A stretch of 51,375 nt of DNA, from positions 1 through 51,375 of the forward strand of contig NZ_QRDY01000027.1 in NCBI RefSeq assembly GCF_003386205.1, read 5' to 3'. Below are positions 1 to 8,093 of this stretch, piece by piece. Every line of letters begins with the position of its first letter. Positions within the stretch are counted from its first letter, which is position 1. The translations under genes and the position numbers were made by a program. The DNA is from Cohnella lupini. Lineage in GTDB: Bacteria; Bacillota; Bacilli; Paenibacillales; Paenibacillaceae. The notes beneath the pieces were generated by a model. The model saw only the letters and a program-made list of their open reading frames with translations, was not told the DNA's origin and did not search any database.

Positions 1-50
1 AATCATTAGGTGACCACCCACTTCAGGTTGATATCCTAATTATACAAGGA

Positions 51-97
51 AAAGGTACAGCCTTCCCCAATAAATTGAGGATTGCTGTACCTTTTTT
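51..97 (+). terminator. Rho-independent terminator of the gene left of the window
   Basis: An 11-bp perfect stem (AAAGGTACAGC with GCTGTACCTTT) closes a partly paired loop and runs straight into a T tract. It ends a transcript coming from outside the window. Confidence 0.85.
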
Positions 98-118
98 CTT
101 GAGTACACTTTTTCAGTG

Positions 119-144
119 GCCTCGGCATGTGCCGGGGCTTTTTT
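119..144 (+). terminator. Second Rho-independent terminator upstream of mfd
   Basis: Nine base pairs with one G-U (GCCTCGGCA with TGCCGGGGC), a two-base loop and six T residues. Two terminators in tandem separate mfd from upstream transcription. No clear sigma-A promoter is visible in the 85 bp between here and the mfd start. Confidence 0.8.
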
Positions 145-231
145 CATGATTCTGCAGAGCGAATTTACGCAAGTTAATCCAGCTAAGCCATGCTTACGGC
201 TGGCGCGTTTGTATCGGAAAGGGGAAATGCC

Positions 232-3200
232 ATGAAGCCGCTAATCCAATCGTTGGTAACCGATCCCGATTTAATTAGCGTTATACAAGGGCTGAAGGGC
301 GGAATGCGGGAGCAGCTCGTAGCCGGGTTGTCCGGTTCCGCGCGCCAAGCGGCTATCGCGAGCTTGTATCGGGAATTGCAAAGACCCGTCCTTGTCGTTA
401 CCCATAATATGTTCTCGGCTCAGAAGATGGCGGACGACCTTCTGGAATGCCTGTCTTCGGACGAAGTCCTTCTCTACCCGGCTAACGAGCTGATCGCGGC
501 CGAGACGGCGATATCAAGCCCGGAAACGTCCGCGCGGCGTCTAGAAGTCATACTCAAGCTAGCGGAAGGCTTTCGCGGCATTATTGTCGTGCCTTTCTCC
601 GGCGTTCGTAGGTTCCAACCGGATCTGAAAACGATGGCGGACGCGCATATCGATCTGCTGGTGGGCAACACGTTGCCTATGGAGCAGTTCCTTAGAAGCA
701 TGATCGAATTAGGCTACGAACGGGTGGACCGCGTAGAACAGAAGGGCCACTTAAGCGTTCGGGGCGGCATCGTCGATTTCTTCCCGCTGGCCTCGGCCGT
801 CGCGTTTCGCGTCGAATGGTTCGACGACGAGATCGATTCGATTCGTACGTTCGATCCGGCGGACCAACGCTCCATCGATAAGCTGGAGTCTTATACCGTT
901 CAGCCGAGCCGGGAGTGGATCGCGGGAGAAAAGCGGTTCCAGAACGCGGCTCAGCATGCGCATGATTTATTGGATAAGCAGTTGGAGAAAATGTCCGACC
1001 GCCAAGCCAAGGAACGTCTGAACTCTGAAATTTCCCGGGAAATTGAGCTTTTGCGACAAAATGTTTATTTTTCCGAAATTTACAAATACATATCCCTGCT
1101 CTATCCGGAAAGGCAGACGCTGCTGGACTATATTCCGAAGAACGCGATTCTGATCATGGATGAGCCGAACAGGCTTGGCGAAACCGCGAAGCAGCTTGAA
1201 CGCGACGAATTGGAATGGACGACCCACTTGCTTCAGCAAGGCAAGTCTCTTCCGGGCTTCGTGCTGGCGGTACCCGCGGAACAAGCCCTGTATCCGAAGG
1301 GCTTCCAGACGATCTATATGTCGCTGTTCGTTCGTCAGATCCCGCATACGCAACCTCAGAACATCATTAACTTCGTGTGCCGATCGATGCAAAATTTCCA
1401 TGGTCAGATGAACGTGTTGAAGGCGGAGATGGAACGCTGGCGGAAGAGCGGCATCAAGATATTGATGCTGGCGGGCAATGCGGAACGCGCCGAGAGAATG
1501 AGACGCGTGCTGGAAGATTACCAGATCGAGACCCCGGAAATACTGCAAGGAAATCTGCAGAGCGGCTTCGAGCTGCCTTCCATTAAGCTCGTCGTCATTA
1601 CCGAAGGCGAGATGTTCACGCAGAAGCAACGCAAAGCCCGTCGCGTTGACCGCCATCTGGACAACGCGGAACGGATCAAGAGCTATACGGAGCTTAAAGT
1701 CGGGGATTACGTCGTCCACCAGAATCACGGCGTCGGCAAGTATCTCGGGATCGGAACGCTAGAGGTCGGCGGCATACACAAAGACTATCTTCATATCGTT
1801 TATGCCGGAGGGGATCGTCTTTCCGTTCCCGTAGAGCAATTCGACCTCATCCAGAAATACGTAGGCAACGAGGATAAAGAGCCGAAGGTAAGCAAGCTTG
1901 GCGGCTCGGATTGGAATCGGGTCAAATCGAAGGTGCAATCTTCCGTTAAGGATATCGCCGACGACTTGATCAAGCTCTACGCGGAGAGGCAGGCGACTAC
2001 GGGCTTCGGCTTCGGGGAAGATACTCCTTATCAGCAGGAGTTCGAGGAAATGTTTCCTTACGACGAGACGACCGATCAGCTTCGCGCCATCGAAGAGATC
2101 AAGAAAGACATGCAGACTCCCCGTCCGATGGACCGATTGCTCTGCGGAGACGTCGGCTACGGGAAGACGGAGGTCGCTATTCGGGCAGCGTTCAAGGCGG
2201 CTATCGAGGGCAAACAGGTTGCCGTTCTCGTTCCGACTACGATTCTAGCGCAACAGCATTACGAAACGTTCCGGGAGAGATTCTCGGGTTATCCTTTTAA
2301 TATTAAAGTGTTAAGCCGCTTCCGTACGCGCAAGGAACAGACGGACACGATGAAGGGTTTGAAGGCCGGCACGGTGGATGTCGTCATCGGTACGCATAGG
2401 CTACTGTCGCAGGACATCGTGTTCAAAGAATTGGGATTGCTCATCGTCGACGAGGAACAGCGTTTCGGCGTGACGCACAAGGAGAAGCTTAAGAAGATCA
2501 AGACGAACGTGGACGTTCTTACCCTTACGGCTACTCCTATTCCACGAACTCTTCATATGTCCATGCTCGGCGTAAGAGATTTGTCGGTTATTGAGACGCC
2601 TCCGGAAAATCGTTTTCCCGTGCAAACGTACGTGGTGGAGTATAGTCCGACGCTTATCCGCGAAGCGGTGGAGCGGGAATTGGCGCGTGATGGACAGGTC
2701 TATTACCTATTCAATCGCGTTCAGGGGATCTATCAGATGGCCGAGCAGATCAGCGCGCTTGTTCCGGCTGCCCGCGTAGCAGTTGCCCACGGACAGATGT
2801 CGGAGCAGGAGCTGGAGCGAACCATCCTGGACTTCCTCGACGGAGAGTACGACGTGCTCGTAAGCACGAGTATTATCGAGACCGGGGTAGATATCCCTAA
2901 CGTGAATACCCTTCTCGTGCATGATGCGGATAAAATGGGCTTGTCCCAGCTATACCAGTTGCGAGGCCGGGTAGGTCGGTCCAATCGGATCGCATATGCG
3001 TATTTCACGTATCAAAGGGACAAAGTACTAACGGAAGTCGCGGAGAAGCGTCTGCAATCGATCAAGGAATTCACGGAGCTCGGCTCAGGGTTCAAGATCG
3101 CCATGCGCGACTTGTCGATTCGCGGCGCGGGGAATTTGCTGGGCGCTGAGCAGCATGGATTCATCGCATCCGTCGGCTTCGACCTCTATTCTCAGATGCT

Positions 3201-3753
3201 AGCGGACGAGATTCAAAGCCGTAAGCTGGAGATGGGCGGGGTCGTATTGCCGCCGCAGCCGGTCAACACGCAGCTCGATCTGGGCGTGGACGCATACTTG
3301 CCTCCAGAGTATATTTACGACAGCATTCAAAAAATCGAAATTTACAAGAAAGTCGCTACGGCCGCCTCGTTGGAGGACGTGGAAGACTTGTTCGAAGAGC
3401 TGATCGACCGTTTCGGAGAGCCGCCTAAAGCGGTGCTTAATCTGATGGCGGTGGCCAGGTTAAAAGTATACGGCCGCAAGTTCGGCATCGAATCGATCGT
3501 GCGCCGCGGCGACGAAATGACGTTGAAGCTGGAAGAACGGCGCCGCGAGGACGTAGATACGAGCAAGCTCAAAGCGTTGGAAACCAAATTCCAAGGTCGC
3601 ATGAGCTCGGCCTTTACCGCTCAGCAGCTCCTCATACGCTTTAAGGTGAGAGGGATGGATGAGAACGCTCTATTAGCGCTCGTGGAGGACTTTCTGGTAC
3701 AATACAAAGAAGCGACAAAATCGAAGGGAGAACTGCAGGATGTTACACCGTAA
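232..3753 (+). CDS. mfd: Transcription-repair coupling factor Mfd
   Basis: Mfd is the cytoplasmic DNA translocase that removes RNA polymerase stalled at lesions and recruits UvrA. The 1173-residue product matches the usual family length of about 1150-1180. An N-terminal UvrB-like part is followed by the RNA-polymerase-interaction domain near residues 485-550, which begins with the HQNHGVGKY segment. The SF2 motor follows, with Walker A GDVGYGKTE near 639, the DEEQ box near 740 and QLRGRVGR near 908, then the C-terminal regulatory domain. The start at 232 is chosen because GGAAAGGGG lies eight bases upstream; an in-frame ATG at 190 lacks a ribosome site. The end overlaps the next gene by 14 bp, suggesting translational coupling. 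In B. subtilis mfd is followed by spoVT, whereas here about 13 kb intervene. Confidence 0.97.
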   Translation: MKPLIQSLVTDPDLISVIQGLKGGMREQLVAGLSGSARQAAIASLYRELQRPVLVVTHNMFSAQKMADDLLECLSSDEVLLYPANELIAAETAISSPETSARRLEVILKLAEGFRGIIVVPFSGVRRFQPDLKTMADAHIDLLVGNTLPMEQFLRSMIELGYERVDRVEQKGHLSVRGGIVDFFPLASAVAFRVEWFDDEIDSIRTFDPADQRSIDKLESYTVQPSREWIAGEKRFQNAAQHAHDLLDKQLEKMSDRQAKERLNSEISREIELLRQNVYFSEIYKYISLLYPERQTLLDYIPKNAILIMDEPNRLGETAKQLERDELEWTTHLLQQGKSLPGFVLAVPAEQALYPKGFQTIYMSLFVRQIPHTQPQNIINFVCRSMQNFHGQMNVLKAEMERWRKSGIKILMLAGNAERAERMRRVLEDYQIETPEILQGNLQSGFELPSIKLVVITEGEMFTQKQRKARRVDRHLDNAERIKSYTELKVGDYVVHQNHGVGKYLGIGTLEVGGIHKDYLHIVYAGGDRLSVPVEQFDLIQKYVGNEDKEPKVSKLGGSDWNRVKSKVQSSVKDIADDLIKLYAERQATTGFGFGEDTPYQQEFEEMFPYDETTDQLRAIEEIKKDMQTPRPMDRLLCGDVGYGKTEVAIRAAFKAAIEGKQVAVLVPTTILAQQHYETFRERFSGYPFNIKVLSRFRTRKEQTDTMKGLKAGTVDVVIGTHRLLSQDIVFKELGLLIVDEEQRFGVTHKEKLKKIKTNVDVLTLTATPIPRTLHMSMLGVRDLSVIETPPENRFPVQTYVVEYSPTLIREAVERELARDGQVYYLFNRVQGIYQMAEQISALVPAARVAVAHGQMSEQELERTILDFLDGEYDVLVSTSIIETGVDIPNVNTLLVHDADKMGLSQLYQLRGRVGRSNRIAYAYFTYQRDKVLTEVAEKRLQSIKEFTELGSGFKIAMRDLSIRGAGNLLGAEQHGFIASVGFDLYSQMLADEIQSRKLEMGGVVLPPQPVNTQLDLGVDAYLPPEYIYDSIQKIEIYKKVATAASLEDVEDLFEELIDRFGEPPKAVLNLMAVARLKVYGRKFGIESIVRRGDEMTLKLEERRREDVDTSKLKALETKFQGRMSSAFTAQQLLIRFKVRGMDENALLALVEDFLVQYKEATKSKGELQDVTP

Positions 3754-4846
3754 TCGCATGCCGAAGAGCCGGCTCGCAATGCTGACGCTGGTAGCGGTCA
3801 TGCTCGTCGCACTAATCTCCGCCTGTGGCAAGGACAAAGATGGAGCTTCTGGTAGTACCGTTATCGCAACGTATAAGGGCGGTCAAGTCACAGAGAAAGA
3901 GTTCGACAAGTATGTAGCTTTTCAGACCATCATGAATCCTCAGAGCGCCATGTACATGTCGATTCCTCAATTCAAGGAGCAGTTCGTTAAGCAATACATC
4001 GTGACGAGCGTCCTGAAAGAGGAAATTACCGACGATGAGAAGAAAGCTGCGAAAACAGCCGCCGATTCGTTCAAGACGGAGTTTGAAGACGCGGTTAAAT
4101 CGCAACCGGATCTAAAGAAACACCTGGACGACAACGATCTGTCGGTGAAGGAAGCGGTCGCCATGTACCAAGATCTTGCCGCATTCCAAGCCTACTACGC
4201 GGCGAAAGAGAAAGAACTTAAGCCGACGGTTAAGGACGAAGAGATCAAAGCCGTATATGACAAGGCTCCTACCGACTACAATGTCGTAACCTTGCGCCAT
4301 ATTCTGATCGGCACGCAAGACCCGAATACGGGAGCGGAATTGAAATCGGATGCCGACGCTTTGAAGCTGGCCAAAGAGGTCAAAGCCCAGTTGGATGCGG
4401 GCGGTGATTGGACGGCTATCGCAAAAGCGAATTCGACCGATGCCGGTTCGAAGGATAAGGGCGGCCTATACGATAAGCAATTGGCAATCGATTGGGTCGC
4501 GGAATTCAAGGATGCGGCCAACAAACAAGAAATCGGCAAGATTGGCGATCCGGTCAAAACGGACTACGGCTACCATGTGATCAAAGTCGAAAGCCGCGAA
4601 GAGGCGTCCTCTTACGATAAATTATCGGCAGCCGCCAAAGAACGGATTACGACGGATCTCACGACGACTAAGGTTTCGGATTTCTTGACGGCCGAACAGG
4701 ACAAGCTCGAGATCAAAGTTACGTTGCCTGCTGAACCGACGCCTAGCGCATCGGGCTCGCCTGACGCGTCCCCATCTGGATCTCCTAGCGAGTCGCCAAG
4801 CTCCTCCCCATCCGCGTCGCCTTCGGCGTCCGGAGCGACGAAATAA
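3740..4846 (+). CDS. Parvulin-type peptidyl-prolyl isomerase lipoprotein (PrsA/SurA-like)
   Basis: A 368-residue exported foldase that would sit on the outer face of the membrane and help secreted proteins fold. The signal peptide ends in lipobox LISAC with the lipidated cysteine at residue 29. A SurA-like helical region precedes a parvulin domain at roughly residues 178-285 (LRHILIG near its start, YGYHVIKVE near its end). The last 40 or so residues are a Pro/Ser/Ala tail without obvious fold, possibly a wall-spanning or disordered extension. AAGGGAG lies nine bases before the ATG, inside the end of mfd. It differs from the second parvulin gene at 40592, which has its low-complexity stretch right after the lipobox. 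Confidence 0.9.
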   Translation: MLHRNRMPKSRLAMLTLVAVMLVALISACGKDKDGASGSTVIATYKGGQVTEKEFDKYVAFQTIMNPQSAMYMSIPQFKEQFVKQYIVTSVLKEEITDDEKKAAKTAADSFKTEFEDAVKSQPDLKKHLDDNDLSVKEAVAMYQDLAAFQAYYAAKEKELKPTVKDEEIKAVYDKAPTDYNVVTLRHILIGTQDPNTGAELKSDADALKLAKEVKAQLDAGGDWTAIAKANSTDAGSKDKGGLYDKQLAIDWVAEFKDAANKQEIGKIGDPVKTDYGYHVIKVESREEASSYDKLSAAAKERITTDLTTTKVSDFLTAEQDKLEIKVTLPAEPTPSASGSPDASPSGSPSESPSSSPSASPSASGATK

Positions 4847-4941
4847 TCGAATAACGAACCCGACGAAGACGTGTACCGGATTCCTATCGTATTTTACGAG
4901 GGAGTCAGGTCGCGTCTTTTTTGTCCTTTTGGCGAAATTAA

Positions 4942-4975
4942 CTGACCGTATCTGTCAGGAATAGAGGTGTATAAT
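4942..4975 (+). promoter_or_regulatory. Putative promoter and operator of the DUF6157 gene
   Basis: A consensus -10 TATAAT lies at 4970-4975, but no good -35 is found 16-18 bp upstream. The expected -35 area instead contains the inverted repeat CTGAC-N7-GTCAG at 4942-4958, which looks like a dimer-binding operator. Which protein might bind is unknown. Confidence 0.4.
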
Positions 4976-5013
4976 AAGTAATACATAGTCAGGAAGTCAA
5001 GGGAGGAATCGCA

Positions 5014-5448
5014 ATGGAATGGAATTATTACGATACCATGATCACGGTTTCGGGGGATTGCCCCGTCGAGAGGGGGATGGTTCCGCCGGAGAAGAAGAAC
5101 GGCCGATCGAAGCCGGGTATCGAGTATGATCTCGTATATAACCAACCTTATGAGTACACTCAGGAAGAGCTGCTCTTCCAAACCTATGTTCGGCATAAGG
5201 AAATCCCCGAGTCGGAGCTGGCAGAGCGGGGAGATGAAATCCGCGAACGGTTTTTCTCCAAGCCGATGCCTTGCTTGCGAGCGTCGATGCTCCCTAAGAA
5301 ATACGGCTGGGGGCTTCACTTCAATGCCGAAGGAAAAGTCGCCCTGATCCCGAGGGAGTCCGAGGAGTATGATCGTTTAACAGCAGGCGGAGAGGACGAA
5401 TTAAGGATACTTGCGGCTATGCGAAATAACCGGGAGAAGAAAGCATAA
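5014..5448 (+). CDS. DUF6157 family protein of unknown function
   Basis: A 144-residue soluble protein with no signal peptide or membrane segment. It matches my recollection of the DUF6157 family: an N-terminal YYDT-x-I-x-VS-x-DCP segment, YTQEELLF in the middle, then FFSKPMPCLRAS and KYGWGLHF. Function is unknown. AAGGGAGGAA precedes the ATG at proper distance. It is apparently monocistronic, with its own -10 upstream and a terminator downstream, and it marks the left edge of the transport island. Confidence 0.8.
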   Translation: MEWNYYDTMITVSGDCPVERGMVPPEKKNGRSKPGIEYDLVYNQPYEYTQEELLFQTYVRHKEIPESELAERGDEIRERFFSKPMPCLRASMLPKKYGWGLHFNAEGKVALIPRESEEYDRLTAGGEDELRILAAMRNNREKKA

Positions 5449-5475
5449 GATTTTTTCTATATTATATTTCGATCT

Positions 5476-5535
5476 AAACCTTCTCAAGGCGAAGCCCCGC
5501 TCGGGTGTCGAAACCTTACGTGAGAGGGTTTTTTT
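5476..5535 (+). terminator. Terminator after the DUF6157 gene
   Basis: An 11-bp stem (AAACCTTCTCA with TGAGAGGGTTT, one G-U pair) encloses a further partly paired loop and ends in seven T residues. Confidence 0.75.
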
Positions 5536-5575
5536 GTTGCTCCCAGAAGATTTCAACGTACTAATGTACTATCTA

Positions 5576-5592
5576 TGTCATGTTATATTACA
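5576..5592. promoter_or_regulatory. GlnR/TnrA box, distal site of the urt operon
   Basis: TGTCATGTTATATTACA matches TGTNA-N7-TNACA at all eight fixed bases. It lies 64 bp, about six helical turns, upstream of a second perfect match. The centre is about 103 bp before the predicted transcription start, too far for direct activation at the usual position, so a looping or auxiliary role is inferred. Confidence 0.7.
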
Positions 5593-5639
5593 CTAATTAT
5601 CGTATTTTTGCTCAAAAATAGGACTAAAACAATAAATAA

Positions 5640-5656
5640 TGTAAGGTATATTGACA
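5640..5656. promoter_or_regulatory. GlnR/TnrA box, proximal site overlapping the urt -35
   Basis: TGTAAGGTATATTGACA is a perfect match to TGTNA-N7-TNACA. Its right half-site contains most of the -35 hexamer, so bound GlnR would compete with RNA polymerase. Repression during nitrogen sufficiency is the simplest reading. Confidence 0.75.
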
Positions 5657-5680
5657 CAAATCCAAACATAACCATATAAT
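5651..5680 (+). promoter_or_regulatory. Sigma-A promoter of the urt operon
   Basis: TTGACA (5651-5656), an 18-bp spacer and TATAAT (5675-5680): both hexamers are perfect. Transcription is expected to start near 5687. The short leader contains the palindrome CCGAACGTTCGG at 5712-5723. The 5536-5640 stretch is AT-rich and otherwise empty. Confidence 0.85.
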
Positions 5681-5764
5681 GTATTTACGAACGGTTGGGC
5701 TGTGGAGAGAACCGAACGTTCGGATTTAGAGAGAAACCCATACTAAGGATCGGGGAGTGGAAAG

Positions 5765-7048
5765 ATGAAGAAGGGCAATTTGTTAAAAGGTTTCGTACTG
5801 GCAATGACGGCAAGCTTGGCGTTGGTGGGTTGTGGAAACAACAACAATGGGGCCGAGAGTTCGTCGTCCGCGCCTGCATCCGAAGCCGCATCGTCCGCGC
5901 CGGCATCATCGGCGGCAGCGGCGGGCGGAGAAACGGTCAAGGTCGGTATTCTTCATTCCTTGAGCGGTACGATGTCCATCTCCGAAGTAACGGTTAAGAA
6001 CTCCGAATTGATGGCGATCAAAGAAATCAATGCCAAGGGCGGCGTGTTAGGCAAACAGATCGAAGCGGTCGTAGAGGACGGGGCGTCCGACTGGCCGACA
6101 TTCGCGGAGAAGGCACGCAAGTTGCTATCGGAAGACAAAGTCGCGACGGTGTTCGGTGGATGGACTTCCTCCAGCCGTAAAGCGATGCTCCCGGTATTCG
6201 AGGAATTGAACGGACTTCTGTGGTACCCGGTTCAATACGAAGGCTTGGAATCATCCCCTAACATTTTCTACACGGGCGCGACGACTAACCAACAAATCAT
6301 TCCATCCGTGGATTTCCTCTTAGAGAAAGGCAAGAAAAAAGTATTCCTGCTCGGATCCGATTACGTATTCCCTCGTACCGCCAATAAGATCATCAAGGCT
6401 CAACTGGCGGCCAACGGCGGAGAAGCGATCGCGGAAGAGTACACCCCGCTCGGCCATACCGATTACACGACGATTATCGCTAAGATCAAAGAAGCTAAGC
6501 CGGATGTCGTGTACAACACGCTCAACGGCGATAGCAACGTGGCTTTCTTCAAGCAATTGAAAGATGCCGGCATTTCCTCCGCGGATCTGATGACGGTTTC
6601 CGTATCCGTAGCGGAAGAAGAAGTGAAAGGGATCGGACCGGAATACTTAACCGGACATCTCGTGGCTTGGGATTACTACCAAACGACGGATACGCCGGAG
6701 AACAAGGTGTTCGTCGAGAACTTCAAGAAAGAATACGGCCCGGACAGCGTAACGAGCGATCCAATGGAAGCGGGTTACGTAGCGGTTTACTTGTGGGCCG
6801 CCGCGGCCGAGAAAGCCGGATCCTTCGAGGTGGATAAAGTGAAGGAAGCGGCTAAAGGCATCGAGTTCAACGCTCCCGAGGGCAAAGTTACGATCGACGG
6901 AGACAATCAACATATTTACAAAACGGTTCGGATCGGCGAGATCAAAGCGGACGGTCAAATCGTGGAATTGTGGAACTCCGGCGGCCCTGTTAAACCGGAT
7001 CCGTACCTGACGACTTACGAGTGGGCAAAAGGCTTGAGCGACCAATAA
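5765..7048 (+). CDS. urtA: Urea ABC transporter, urea-binding lipoprotein UrtA
   Basis: The 427-residue precursor is the extracytoplasmic receptor that captures urea for UrtBCDE. The signal peptide ends in LALVGC with the lipidated cysteine at residue 23, followed by a Ser/Ala-rich linker to about residue 58. The mature part is a type I periplasmic-binding fold of the amide/urea branch. Typical UrtA segments include GILHSLSGTM-x-ISE, GGWTSSSRKA-x-LPVFEE, LLWYPVQYEGLE and IFYTGA-x-x-NQQI. This motif set separates UrtA from LivJ-type amino-acid receptors. A GGGGAGTGG-like ribosome site precedes the ATG. It is first in a five-gene operon, and a stem-loop after the stop may favour its own message over the downstream genes. 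Confidence 0.93.
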   Translation: MKKGNLLKGFVLAMTASLALVGCGNNNNGAESSSSAPASEAASSAPASSAAAAGGETVKVGILHSLSGTMSISEVTVKNSELMAIKEINAKGGVLGKQIEAVVEDGASDWPTFAEKARKLLSEDKVATVFGGWTSSSRKAMLPVFEELNGLLWYPVQYEGLESSPNIFYTGATTNQQIIPSVDFLLEKGKKKVFLLGSDYVFPRTANKIIKAQLAANGGEAIAEEYTPLGHTDYTTIIAKIKEAKPDVVYNTLNGDSNVAFFKQLKDAGISSADLMTVSVSVAEEEVKGIGPEYLTGHLVAWDYYQTTDTPENKVFVENFKKEYGPDSVTSDPMEAGYVAVYLWAAAAEKAGSFEVDKVKEAAKGIEFNAPEGKVTIDGDNQHIYKTVRIGEIKADGQIVELWNSGGPVKPDPYLTTYEWAKGLSDQ

Positions 7049-7068
7049 GGTTTAATGCTTGTGCGGCT

Positions 7069-7101
7069 GGGGAAGTATTCGGTATCGACCGAGGCTTCCC
7101 C
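7069..7101 (+). other. Intercistronic stem-loop between urtA and urtB
   Basis: GGGGAAG pairs with CTTCCCC, and inside it TCGGT pairs with ACCGA around a four-base loop. No T tract follows, so this is more likely an mRNA-stabilising or partially attenuating hairpin than a full terminator. Such elements are common after binding-protein genes of ABC operons. Confidence 0.6.
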
Positions 7102-7150
7102 TCGCTTATAGCTAACGAAGCTCGGCGTATCAGAGTAAGGGGGTAGCGCA

Positions 7151-8059
7151 ATGGAGATTTGGGTCTCGCAAGTATTTAACGGATTAAGCGTTAGTTCGAT
7201 CCTATTGTTAATCGCACTAGGCTTGGCCATTACCTTCGGACTCATGAGAGTCATTAATATGGCGCATGGAGAATTCATCATGATCGGCGCTTACGGCGCG
7301 TATATGACGCAAGAGATTTTCAGGTCGACCCTTCCCAAGAGCCTATTCGACGCTTATTTTCCCGTAGCCATACTCGTCAGTTTCGTTATCGCCTTCGCCA
7401 TCGGATACCTGCTCGAAGTGACGCTTATCCGGTTTCTCTATGGAAGGCCGCTCGATAGCTTGCTAGCTACCTGGGGAGTCGGATTGATGCTTCAGCAGCT
7501 TGCCCGCTCGATCTTCGGGGCACCTAACGTTGCGGTATCGAGCCCTTCTTGGTTGGATGGCGGAATGACGATATTCTCGGGAGTGGTGCTTCCTTATAAA
7601 AGGTTATTCATTATCGGTCTAGTGGCGCTCTGCCTCGTGGCCATGTACTTGTATATTTATCGAAGCAATGCCGGGCGGCGGATGCGGGCGGTCATGCAAA
7701 ATCGCGATATGGCCGCGTGTTTGGGCATCTCGACGAGACGCGTCGATTCGTTTACTTTCGCTATCGGTTCGGGAATCGCCGGGATCGCGGGCTGCGCGCT
7801 CACGTTAATCGGTCCGATCGGTCCTTCTATTGGCACCTATTATATCGTGGATGCCTTCATGGTCGTCGTTCTGGGCGGAGTCGGCAAGCTGGTCGGAACG
7901 GTAGCCGGCGCGCTGGGTATCGGAGTATTCAATACCTTGTTCGAATGGTGGACGGACGCCTCGCTTGGCAAGGTTCTGGTATTCCTGTGCATCGTCGCGT
8001 TCCTGCAATGGAAACCGATGGGGATGTTCGCGGTCCGGACGCGGTCCCTGGACAACTAA
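7151..8059 (+). CDS. urtB: Urea ABC transporter permease UrtB
   Basis: A 302-residue integral membrane protein of the LivH/UrtB family, forming half of the urea channel with UrtC. It is almost entirely hydrophobic, with about eight predicted helices. The segment FGLMRVINMAHGEFIMIGAY (residues 28-47) is the family hallmark, and the EAA-like cytoplasmic loop lies around MRAVMQNRDMAACLGI. AAGGGGGTAGC gives a ribosome site before ATG 7151. It follows urtA after a 102-bp gap that holds the stem-loop. Confidence 0.93.
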   Translation: MEIWVSQVFNGLSVSSILLLIALGLAITFGLMRVINMAHGEFIMIGAYGAYMTQEIFRSTLPKSLFDAYFPVAILVSFVIAFAIGYLLEVTLIRFLYGRPLDSLLATWGVGLMLQQLARSIFGAPNVAVSSPSWLDGGMTIFSGVVLPYKRLFIIGLVALCLVAMYLYIYRSNAGRRMRAVMQNRDMAACLGISTRRVDSFTFAIGSGIAGIAGCALTLIGPIGPSIGTYYIVDAFMVVVLGGVGKLVGTVAGALGIGVFNTLFEWWTDASLGKVLVFLCIVAFLQWKPMGMFAVRTRSLDN

Positions 8060-8093
8060 AAATCAGATTATCGTAAGGAAGAAGGTGATCGCG

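Noticed and set aside
967..1728. A 253-residue reverse-strand frame
   Set aside because: Shadow of mfd; no ribosome site and no family motif.
5593..5650. A second urt promoter placing the distal GlnR box at about -51
   Set aside because: No acceptable -35/-10 pair exists at the required spacing; TTGCTC with AT-rich -10 candidates is too weak to claim.
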